Assembly: GCA_024663395.1 (NCBI GenBank)
Contig: JANFAH010000123.1
Location: 20,292 to 84,291, forward strand
DNA: 64,000 bases
Reading direction: 5' to 3'
From: Pisolithus tinctorius
Lineage: Eukaryota; Basidiomycota; Agaricomycetes; Boletales; Pisolithaceae
In this document: piece after piece, positions 23,200-33,449 of the stretch
Layout of the letters: each line of letters begins with the position of its first letter
How positions within the stretch are numbered: the stretch's first letter is position 1
The notes under the pieces: model-generated
Told to the model about the DNA's origin: nothing
Seen by the model: only the letters and a program-made list of their open reading frames with translations
The model's database searches: none
Position numbers and translations under genes: made by a program

Positions 23200-26100
23200 T
23201 CAAATCAGAGTGGCATGAGACAGAGCTTCACTCACTCGACTCAACGTAAGAATGACAACACGGTCATCAGATATTGGCCACCATGCACAGTGACTCATAA
23301 CCCATGATACCTCAACTTTCTCCAGTGTTGTGGAAAGCATGTGGCTGTAGGTCTTTGCTGGGAAATGTGGGTAGCATGCAAAGGGGTCATTTGTGCCTTT
23401 GTTCAAAACCAGGGGACACTGCTGGCAGACAGCAAATGTGGACCGTCCATCCTGTTCATATATGTATTTGATGCTCGCAGGAACTGGAGGCAAGATCAGT
23501 TGCCTGACAGGTGAATCAGAGCAAGTACCACAGGAACCAGAAGTGAAATCCATCACCTGATGGGTGAAACATAATCAGAGAGTTTCCTACATGAGTGGCA
23601 ATGCGGCTATAGACCACTCCACCATATCTGATATGGGCCTGCAGCATCACATCCTGTTTATGAATCAAGTTGTACAGGTCTGGAGGGGTAGTGGTTGACT
23701 TCCTCATCCAGGAACAATCAGAGTCGTATTCATTGTCATTGCCATAAGCATGATCTAAGAGGACCTTGCATTCTTGGACTGCATTGGGACAATCCGGGTG
23801 GGAGAGCCAGCTGCGGAGGCGTGCACCCCTGAGATAGGAATGTAGCATTGTTGCCTCCAATTCACCTGTATGAAATGAGAATAATGTCTTCCTGAAATTG
23901 ACATTGTTTGACTCACCGAATTTGTGGTTGGTGGGGAGATGCTGGAGAACACTGATTAAGCGCTCGAAAGGAAAGGTCCACCATGAATGGACAGGTCCAA
24001 AAAGGATAAGGTAGTCATATATATGAAAGGCAGCATGATGATTTGGACGCAAGTTGAATGTCAGATGTACTTGTTTCAGGTTCCCAACATAATGTGCAAT
24101 GTATGAGCAGTATGCATTAGCCCTTTGAGTACTCATTATCTGGGAGCATGCGATGTTGACCAGGGAAATGAGGTCCATAGTATGATCCAGAATAAACTTG
24201 TCACCTGGCTTCAGTTCATTGACATCAGGTGCTCCCCACAAGCTGATGAGGGCAAGAGGGATATGAACAGTGATGAGTGTCTGCCACTCATCTGCTTTAA
24301 TTGTTCCAGTGGATGGATGGCCAAAGTTAGCTGGCACTGAACTGAACCACGATGGCAGTACTGTGTTCCGTATAACATTGCAGATGCAACCTAAGATCTT
24401 TGTTGTGTCATAGCAATCTTGTACATGCTTTTGCACACTGGAAAACAATGGCATCGTTTGGCGCTAAGAAGACTATAAACAATCACAATCTTTGTGGAAG
24501 AAAGATGACACCTCACCCATTCAACTAAAGCTTTGGCATAAGCAATCTTATACACTCTGGCCGGTCTTCAATGGTGCACAGCCCAGACTCTGACAGACAA
24601 ATTTGAGCGCGTTGAAGTTTTTGCGGTAGAGTGATTCCTGAAGAGTTGTGAACACTGAAGCCAGAGGTGTGTCTTGTGAAGATATCGGAGAAACGAGCAG
24701 TGTATGAATCGCAGATACTTGAAATGATTTCCTTCTGAGTCAGCAAGGTAGTGGTTGGGTCCGCTTGGATGAAGTCGTGGTGGAAGGCAGGGAATTTCGA
24801 GGTTGTTGTCACTGAATCTTCTGTAGATAACCCCAACAGAGTGCATATGTGGTGTTGGACCAGCCCCTCCAGAATGCAATGCATTGAATTGATGACGAGT
24901 TGGACATGTGGGATCCCAGTAAGGAAGATGCCAAAGTTCCGAGTAGTGTACACCATGATCTTTGAAGAGTCGCTCTCGGTCTGCAGATGAGACTTGCATC
25001 CTGCCATTGCTCAGCATGAAAATGAAGTTTATCTCGATCCTGGGGAGCCCAATGCTCACAGTCAACTCTACCATAGTTATTCTTATGATAGCAATCGCAC
25101 ACACTGCAGAAAAAGTGGCTGCTGACGCCAGTGAGTGCTGCCAGATGACAAGCAGCAGGAAGATCACACATGATGAGTGCAATGGCACTGCGAGTGACCC
25201 AACCATCAGGGAATTTAGCTGTTTTTGAGAAGCGGATGCCACGTTCCCAAGCAACGAGCAAGTCGTCGATCAGGGACATATGTAATGATTAAGTTTTTCT
25301 AGGGATGGCTGTTTTGGGCCAGGAATAATACCTGCTGAACATGAGTGTTCATTCTCTGGACACTCTTGTGAATGAGAACATACCAGCTAAGTATAGGTTT
25401 CTGGCTTGTAGCAGATGTCCAGTGGGTAAATTAAGGGCAAGCCATGGATATGATTCCTGAAGATACGGTCGCCCCATGCTGACACATCCCCTCTGGGTTG
25501 AAGAAATCGACATGTAGCCAAAAGCATAGCGGCCTTCATCTCCCTGTCAACGAAGAGTTTACCTGGTTGGAGACCTGTAAAACTGGCAGAGGAACTCAGC
25601 TTCAAAGGGATTCGTGACAAAGCGAGGTGGTGACAAGTGGAGCGACTTTGCGAGGTCATCGCAAGCTGTGTCCATCATAATTTCGATGTCGCGATGGGAA
25701 AGGAGGCCAGCGAGGTAGTCTTTGAAGTCATGGTACAGAAAAACTTTCTTGGGATGAAGCTGACCATCAGAACGTTCATCCAGCAGTGGTTCACCACAGA
25801 CAGTCTCGGGTGTAGGATGATTGGTACAGTGGGGGGGGGGTAACTTGCAATCTTGGAGCCATTCACATATGTTGGTGCATATGTACAATGACAACTGCAG
25901 ATAGCATAAGGAATGGTGTTACCCGTGAGCTTGAATTTGCTGAGGGCGCTGGCGATAGACCGATGGGATTTGTGCGAGGATGTTTTCATGAGAGACACTA
26001 AGCTGTCCACTGGTATCCTTGAAGGCGAGGAACAGTAGAAGGGAAAGGGCGTTCATGATAAAGTGCCTGCCCGAGTACCGACATCCATTACTATACTGCA

Positions 26101-27050
26101 GATGACACCAATGACCAGTGTGACTTGTGCGATAGTGTCCATATGATTGATGGGAGAGCAATATTGGTCATCTGCCAGAAATGTCACCTTGAGTTCAGAG
26201 CTAGGGCTAGGGCTAGAATCACTACAACACCGGCCATGAAAGGTACAGGCTGAAAGTCTTCAGGGGATGGTGTCACAGGCCTACTTTTGAGTATGGATTC
26301 TAGCTCATCCATAGTTTCGATGACCACTCTCTTGTGCGCAACTATGCAATTGGCACAGCACTTTATGTCGTTGGTTGCCTGGCGGAGCAGACTAAGTTCT
26401 CTGCTGATGGTAGTAAAACTTTGTCCATCCAGCAGAAGGCGGGAACATCTTTGTATTCAGGAGTCAATATTTGATAAAACCTTCATAGGCCCTGCTAGTT
26501 TGCTGATGAACATTCCTGATCTGAGGACAGGTATCATGTGAATGGCTTTGGCAGTCAATAATGGTGGCTGAGCACTTGTGGGGGCGCAGGAGAAGCTCGA
26601 TGTATTCATGAGATGGTGGAGAGATTGGGTGATACCAGAAGTGATAGAAATAGGGTTTTCGCAGACCAGCCAGGATGTCAGCAGTGGCTCCCATCTGCTG
26701 GAATTCCTCACAGGAGTTCCACATTTTAGAAGCATGGGGCATGGAGTTCGGACCATCGTCGGTGATGGTAAGAGCCACTAAATGGCTAGCTAGGGCATCT
26801 GAAGGAGAGGCTAATTCTGATGATTCAAGTACGTGTTCTGGAAGAGTTCTATCTAGAGCATGAGGTAGTGTTTGGTGGGTATGGGGGTCTGCTCGAGGGG
26901 ATTCACTTCGCTGTTTTATGTGTTTCAGATGCAGCAACAAACGATGGGAGTCCATGAGAACACCCTGCCATTTTCCCTGACGCATTCTTCGCAGGTGCAC
27001 CACTTCAGGATGGGTGAGGCAGGCATAACAGCAACCTGTAATTGTATTAG
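23200..27050 (-). pseudogene. Plavaka/CACTA-type (Tnp2-like) transposase, multi-exon, with frameshifts
   Basis: Reads minus strand. N-terminal Cys motif CTCEEC near 27,000, a Ser/His-rich linker with GATADILAGLR (about 26,660), then AFKDTSGQLS (about 26,030), HLHPKKVFLYHDF-like and LAGLL segments (about 25,700), GIIPGPKQPSLEKLNHY in a short exon (about 25,300-25,345), the catalytic region with WERGIRFSKTAKFPDGWVTR and MCDLPAA (about 25,150-25,250), FFCSVCDCYH (zinc-binding, about 25,100), INSMHCILEGLVQHH (about 24,850-24,895), an exon 23,516-24,454 with LRPNHHAAFHIYDYLILFGP and WWTFPFERLI, and a C-terminal exon ending at 23,200. The order matches the Agaricomycete Plavaka/CACTA transposases. 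Frame breaks near 26,960, 25,660 and 25,275 suggest it is inactive. CACTA-type terminal repeats were not found. Confidence 0.85.
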
Positions 27051-27479
27051 CACAACATTCACATGTGCCACTATGTAGTCATACCTAGAACGATAGACAG
27101 TGAGCTCACAAATGAAGCAGTAGAGGAATGTCTGTGTCACAGCACAAGAACAAGTATGGGCAATGGCCAAGACTGGGCAGGCTGCAGTCGCTTTTATATC
27201 CTAGAATGAGAAGAAGAACAAGACAAATTGCCATTGACCGGTACATACTTGCGATGAAACACAGACCCTGCCAAGCGCTGTTCATCCTCCACTACGATTC
27301 AATACATCATGAAAAACAAGATCCTATATAAAGAAAATTCGTCAGCATACATGAGTTGAGAACAAGGCCACTGACAGGCTGGCACTATGGAGTAGCATAA
27401 GAACAACTGCCACTGGTCGATACAACAACTATAAAATGAATGTAGTCCTACAATGATCTATTGATGAATTGAATATGGT

Positions 27480-28260
27480 AGATGTTAGACAATATGGATT
27501 GAAACCATATTTGGATTAATGTTGGACTCACTCATGCGTGTCTTGACGACGTTGGGGTTCTAGCTTTGCGACCTTGTCAATTAGTCGTCAAGCGGTTTGG
27601 AAACGCATTCAGATTGGAAAACAATAAAAAATTATCGCCAGGATGGCCGCTAAAAAGGTAGCAAGACCTAGGTATGCTTAATTATTAGATTAACATGTAC
27701 GCAGAGTTATGTATGCGACCAACCTGTGTGTGGTGACAGGTATGCGACGTCATGGTTATAGGGACCTGCAGATAATTATTAATGGTCCTGGAGTATGTAG
27801 TCAGATTGATAACCAAATAAGCAGCATACTTTGTGCTTATCTTTATTGAATGCCGCATCATATTGTTGCTTCCTCAGGCATATGAATTTTATTATATCTT
27901 TCGTCTACACTCATATTATTGAAATTCTACAGTACTCATCAGTTCTGTGTTGATGGTCACATCGCACCATCTTCGCAAAAGACTACTATTAATATTGATG
28001 TAATTCTAATTCTAATACTACAGTGTCTAATGCTAAAGTGGTGGGCTGCGAGCGAAGAAGGTTAATAGATTGCTGAGTACTAAGAAGTGATGAGTGACTT
28101 GCCTGTAGGTGGTGGAAAGAAGGAAAAAGTGTTTGTGAGAAATTTCGTCGTTGATATACTGAACGCAACTCACGCTCACATGCTCCCATTAGGTGGCGTA
28201 AGCTTACCGCTGATATAACTGTGGGCCATGGAAGTTTCAATGTTATCATGGCGCTCTAAA
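27480..28260 (+). mobile_element. Palindrome-bearing repeat family, copy A (left arm only)
   Basis: 27,490-27,780 (GACAATATGGATTG, then AAAAATTATCGCCAGGATGG) matches 31,335-31,610 and, more weakly, 38,800-38,970. It continues into the left arm of the palindrome (GTAGTCAGATTGATAACC at about 27,798 to the GAACGCAACTCACG centre at about 28,175) and stops; the right arm is missing. No gene inside. Confidence 0.75.
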
Positions 28261-28484
28261 GAGTATTCCAAAATGAAAAATGGTCATCACAGTCATATGA
28301 GACGACATGCAAGATGACGTGCAGTCATCTAAACAATAGGGCATATAAGTGGGTATGTGGGTTATAGCTGTAAGTTTGTGTGAGATGTACACGTATGATA
28401 GATTCTAGGCACAAAGGTACAAGTTATTGGGGTTGGCTGTATCCAGCACATTGACTACCTCACCTACAGTTCGAGTCAGACAGT

Positions 28485-29087
28485 TCACTCGGGTGAGGAG
28501 TCTCTTCTTATCTTTTGCTGGTGCCTTGATGAAAGGTACTTGAGACAAAGGTGGATCATATTGATAACAGGCCAACAGTGCTCGTAGTCCTTGAGTCGCG
28601 GGAACTGTTGCCTGGCCTAAAATGAGTGAGTAAATTCCCTCCGACACAATAAATAACCTACAATGCCTGTGACTTTCTGAACAGCCTTGAAATCCTGGTA
28701 GCTCCTGCTTTTCGTCATATTGAGATACTTCTTCACTGCAGTGTGGACGACTCGCTGCCAGGTCTTACCTTAGTTAATGAAGCACATCGTCAACGATGTA
28801 CATACCTTGAGTTTACGCATCTCATTGTCACTCCATCGCAAGTGCTCCTCAAGGTTGTATCCACCCCTTCCTGGGCAGCCTACCTCACCGGGTGGTTTCC
28901 GAATTTTAGTGGTAAGCTCAATAGACTCGAGGCTGGTGAGTGAGGAGTCTGATGGTGAAGGCGAAGATCGTGGTTCCCCAACATCAACACTGGTGAAACT
29001 GACTGTCTTTGGTGACTGAGGCGATTTGGGTGTATCCTGATTGGGCGACTGTGGCCGAGGCAATTTGGGTGTATCCCGAGCGGACAT
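28485..29087 (-). CDS. Conserved basidiomycete orphan protein, 171 aa
   Basis: Exons 28806-29087, 28662-28763 and 28485-28616, introns of 42 and 45 nt, all phase 0, give an uninterrupted 171-aa protein. The N-terminal half is Ser/Pro-rich with a duplicated DTPK..QSP unit. The conserved core starts KPPGEVGCPGRGGYNLEEHL, followed by W, RVVHTAVKKYLN and, in the last exon, FPRLKDYEHCWPVINM and LKYLSSRHQQK. I recognise this order (GEVGRPGRGGY..YxxCWPVxDM..RLKYTS) from many Agaricomycete hypothetical proteins, but no function is known to me. Its copy number in such genomes and its place among transposons suggest a mobile or expanded family; that is inference. The start ATG at 29,087 could be preceded by another exon. 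Confidence 0.75.
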
Positions 29088-29099
29088 CTGGCTGGGACT

Positions 29100-30600
29100 G
29101 GGGGTGACTGCGCCCTACATAGCTCCTTTCTATCTCTAAAGAGGTCTGACAGCTCATGGGGCTCATTTCTTGCTCCACTACCAACATGCCAGACCTGCTG
29201 ATACACCATCTTGGCCTGCGAGGATAACAAGGGTAAAATCTCCACCGGGTGGGGAACAAGGGGGGGAACGGATCGAGACCTTGCGTGTTGCGACCTGACA
29301 GGAGGCATGGGGATTCGGTTTGATTCAGTCACTGGGAGGAATTTATGAGAGTATTTATGAGACGGGCAGGTTATTGTTACCTGCATCATTGTTTCCGATC
29401 AATCAATCATGATGGCATTCTCATTGTGTGGAGTTAGTTGCCTGTTGCGAACGCCATGCTTCTCTGTATTTTTCTTATTGGTCCCATCCCTAATATAATG
29501 ATTTGTACCTTGATCTAACAACAGACATCCGATTGGCACCATGCACCAGGAATGAACAATTTCTTCGACACTACTGATTCTGTTTGCCCCTGCTGCTGGC
29601 ACATTATCTTAGATAGAACATAACATAGGAGGGTGGAGAAACAGACCTGGGTGGAATCGCAGGAGTCATCATTATGTGGGGGAGAAACTTTGGAAAGCTG
29701 TCAAGGAAGCACTAAGCAGAGACACAGTCAAGACAAAGGATGCCCTACCCTTCTCGTGCACCTCTGCATGATTCCAAAAGCTAAACCAATGGCATCCGCA
29801 GTTACACACTCAATATCATCGCAGAATTTCTCATCCATCGGCCCCTGGAAATCTGCTAAGTGGTGCCGCACTATACTAATGATGTGGGCTTCGAGATTAA
29901 CCAAAGACAACTGGGTATCTTGGAACGACATTCAATTGAGGTGAAATAGATTGAACAAAGTAGATACTCACTGCCTGAGCTAGCAGAAGACTGGATATTG
30001 GTATCTTGGAACGATGTTGAGTTGAGGCAAAGTGGATTGAGTGTAGTAACAATACTACCAGTGTCAAGGGAAGGGCAAGAGTGCACTGCCAGAGGTAGCA
30101 CTGAAATACTGTGTTGCTTGTGTAGAAGTACCATCGCTCCCACTAACTGCTGCGTATGTTCGTCAAAAATCAGGCATTCAAATTTCATTGCACACCAGAG
30201 TTACCAGAAGCGCCCAGACCATTGCGCCGCATCAGACCAGCCGGGAGGAGCGTGAGCATGCAGATGGGGTGGAGGCTGATAACGACGAACCAGGGCAATG
30301 CATGTAGGGATGGAGATGGTTGTGGGAATGCTTCACATGACGAGTAGGTTCTGCATGTGTGTGGTGAAAATCGGCTATGACAGGAGATGTTATATGGTAA
30401 GATTGTTATTGTCAGCACAGGGCAATTGCAGAAAACGCACAAGACAATTGTTGTCACCAGCATCACGCCTTGACCAAGATAACAAAGTCAAACCTAAATA
30501 AATATGAAATGAGAATCAAACATTCATAATGAAAACTATGCACACCGATTATTGCTGTCATCGCCAAATGTTTGCATAGGTGATGTTTACATATGGTCTA
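29100..30600. other. Unresolved region, possible decayed minus-strand gene
   Basis: Minus-strand fragments such as LEAHIISIVRHHLADFQGPM (about 29,850-29,900) look protein-like and could be exons, but I cannot join them or name a family. A direct duplication of GTATCTTGGAACGA at about 29,916 and 30,001 shows a local tandem repeat of about 85 bp. Nothing else supported. Confidence 0.25.
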
Positions 30601-30607
30601 GATAGTG

Positions 30608-30871
30608 TTACTTTGCTACTTCCTCTATTGGGAGTTCAATACCAAGGGCTGCACCCCACACGAGTAATACAATGTACATACAGAACAAGCAAACTAACAC
30701 ACTGCAAAAACCTAGCATCAGGGATGGAATGAAGGAAGCCAAGTCTACCAGTAGGCGAAAAAAGAGCAGGGCACAAAATGCCATGAAGCTGGAGGACAAC
30801 ATGGACCAAATGCAACTTTCGCACAAGGGACACCTGGTCTGGCACCTCATACAGGGATGTTTCTTGTGCAT
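30608..30871 (-). CDS. Small putative membrane protein (87 aa)
   Basis: Open frame starting MHKKHPCMRCQTRCPLCESC, with four close cysteine pairs that could bind metal, followed by about 50 strongly hydrophobic residues (FMAFCALLFFRLLV.. and LGFCSVLVCLFCMYIVLLVW) that would make two membrane helices, and a short acidic tail IELPIEEVAK. No family recognised. Supported only by composition, so it may be a chance ORF or one exon of a longer gene. Confidence 0.3.
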   Translation of the reverse strand: MHKKHPCMRCQTRCPLCESCIWSMLSSSFMAFCALLFFRLLVDLASFIPSLMLGFCSVLVCLFCMYIVLLVWGAALGIELPIEEVAK

Positions 30872-31334
30872 ACGCCTAATCCGGTCATGAATGCAGGTTG
30901 TAGAACCACGGAATTTTACTCACGATGAGCAGGGCGACAGCCTGAACTTATGAAGCGGCTTTCTGTTTGAGCAGGAAGCATGCTGAATCGTTGACAGTCA
31001 GTTCAGTGTTTGCTACAGGGTTTGGGGTTATCAACTCACACTGGTTGCAGGAGTAGGGACTGAATCTACCACAAGTCCCCCCCCCCCCCTTGCACTATAT
31101 ATGGAAGGGACCTAACTCCTGGCTTGATACTAGCCTTATTTGTAATAGTGTAGACCAACTTGATGACCGTGGGGCTTTTGTTTTCACTTGAGGGAAGAGC
31201 TGTATTAATGGGAAGCGTCGTAGGAATGAGGTGAGCGCACCCGTTGTCAGGTGCCATGAAGGGTGATATATATGCAATGTGTTGACAGGTGGGGGGACCG
31301 CCGCAAGGGCATGGGAAAAAAACGAATGGGTGCT

Positions 31335-32545
31335 ATTTTAGACAATACGGATTGGAGTCATGTTTGGATTAAGGTTGAACTCACTCATGTGCATCTTGAC
31401 AACATTGGGTTTCTAGCTTTGCGACCTTGACAATTGGTCATCAAGCCATTTGGAAACATGCATTCGGATTGAAAAACAATAAAAAATTGTCGCCATGATG
31501 GCCACTAATTGGGTAGGAAGGCCTAGATATGCGTAAATGATTAAATTAAGACCAACCTGGGCGTGGTGACAGGTATGCAACGTCATGGGTTACAGGGACC
31601 TGCACAGACATAATGGTCCTGGGGTATATAGTCAGATTGATAACCAAGTAACAGCGTACACTGCTTATCTTTATTGAATGCGCATACGCAATTTTATTAT
31701 ATCTTCGTCTACACTTGTATTATAGATTATTCGGCTCATGTCGAATGTTTTCGCGTTGACGGTTGCACCATCTTTGCAAATACTACATACTACTATCAAT
31801 ACTGATATAATTCTAGTTATTCTAATGCTACAGTGTCTAACGCTAGAGTGGTGGGCTGCGAGCAAAGATGGTTAATAGAATGCCAAGTATTGAGAAGCGA
31901 CGACTTACCTGTCGTGGTGGAAAGAGGGAAAAGGTGTTCGTGAGAAAAGTCGTCATTGATATACTGAACGCAACTCATGATCACGTGGTAGCCGCAGCAA
32001 AGATCGCCACCACTAAACACGAGCACGTGATCGTGAGTTGTGTTCAGTATATCAACGACGACTTTTCTCACGAACACCTTTTCCCTCTTTCCACCACTGA
32101 CAGGTAAGTTGTTGCTTCTCAATACTTGGCATTCTATTAACCATCTTCGCTCGCAGCCCACCACTCTAGCATTAGACACCGTAGCATTAGAATTAGATTT
32201 ACATCAATATTGATAGTAGCCTTTGCAACTAGAACTAGAATTAGATCAATATTCATAGTAGTCTGCGATGATGGTGCGATGCGACCGTCAACGTGAAACT
32301 TAAACTTCAAATGATTGCTATCGACGGTAGTTCATACTGCGGCTGTCATCAATTTAAACATTCGACATGAGCTGAACAATCCTATAATACGAGTGTAGAT
32401 GTAGATGAAGATATAATAAAGTTGGGTATACATGAGGCGATGGCTTAGAAGCAATGATATGAAGTGCATTCCATGAAGATAAGCACAGTGTACGCTGCTT
32501 ACTCTGTTATCAATCTGACTACATACCCCTAGACCATTCTTCTCA
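31335..32545 (+). mobile_element. Palindrome-bearing repeat family, copy B (complete)
   Basis: A unique 5' part (31,335-31,610) is followed by a palindrome of about 900 bp centred near 32,006: GGTTAATAGAATGCCAAG at 31,869 is mirrored at 32,126-32,143, and the outer ends AATGGTCCTGGGGTATATAG (31,613) and CTACATACCCCTAGACCATT (about 32,539) pair. The right arm has about 140 bp not present in the left. Weak terminal similarity between GACAATACGGATTG (5') and the complement of ATCCTGTTGTCC (3') hints at short terminal inverted repeats. No transposase. Confidence 0.8.
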
Positions 32546-32741
32546 TCCTGTTGTCCACATCAAAAGACACTGTCTTTTGTCCTATTGTCCAGGACAATAG
32601 CAGTTCTGCTTGCCAAGCTTAGCGCCCCCCCCTCAAATAGTGGAAATTGTTGCCTTATATTGCTTTGTTAGTACTTCCCCCCTCACTCCATTTACCGCTC
32701 ACTAGTTACTTCCAGCTCTTTCGACAACACCCCTGCTATCA

Positions 32742-33319
32742 ATGGAACCAAAGGTCGAAATCACCCCCGCTCTCCTCAATGACAAGGCTTTCGCCTTTCT
32801 TGAGAGGTTTGCACGCGATGATGTCACTGACACCTCCCTTCTATTCAATGTCGAAATCAAGCTTGCCGTCGCAGGTATCACCTTCAAATTGGAGGAATGG
32901 ATAGACCTGATCGATATCATCATATTGAATCTGAAGGGTGTAGGGATAAATGCCATCAAGGCTGTGTGGGAGCTCGCACAAGCTAAGGTAGTCACAGTAG
33001 TTCCCCTGTTGGAAGATGCTGCCACATGGCAGTTGTTTTTGCGTTGGGCAGCTGATGATAGCCTCTCCTTCGCCAATTTCTTGACGGAGATGGAGAAATT
33101 CAGTGACAGGTACCAGTTCGACGAGTGGAAGTCCATCTTCGACCAAGTATTCGAAGTGTCTCGGGAGGGTACTGCTGTTGAGGTTGTTAGGGCAGCCATG
33201 GCTGAGCATGGCATCGTTGAGCCCTCTAGTAAGTAGATCTTTAAATCCTCACGATTTACTGACATCCTCCAGGTGCATGTGATGCCCCCCCTGCTCAGGC
33301 TTCTTCCTCCCATAAGTAA
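32742..33319 (+). CDS. Unrecognised 177-aa helical protein, two exons
   Basis: Exon 1 (32742-33228) starts MEPKVEITPALL; a 44-nt intron (33229-33272, GTAAGT..CTGAC..CAG) leads to exon 2 (33273-33319), which ends SSSHK and TAA. The protein is mostly amphipathic helix with several Trp (LEEWIDLIDI, WELAQAK, LFLRWAADD), no signal peptide and no membrane segment. The upstream 100 bp are pyrimidine-rich up to the ATG, as in many fungal promoters. I know no homologous domain. It lies just downstream of palindromic copy B and just upstream of the SPT5-like pseudogene, in the same orientation. Its open frame and clean intron suggest a real gene. Confidence 0.6.
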
Positions 33320-33449
33320 ATTTCTCAAAGAAATTTCATAAACCAATTCATACTGTATCTTGCAGGTGATGGATGTCTCCTATGTGGTCCTCTTCCCCCC
33401 AAGCTTCTTCATCGCAGACTCATAAGCTAATGTTCACCTTTGGTTTTGG

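Noticed and set aside
25838..25850. Run of about ten G (poly-G/C tract)
   Set aside because: A homopolymer inside the transposase gene; likely a slippage site or sequencing weakness, no structure beyond it.
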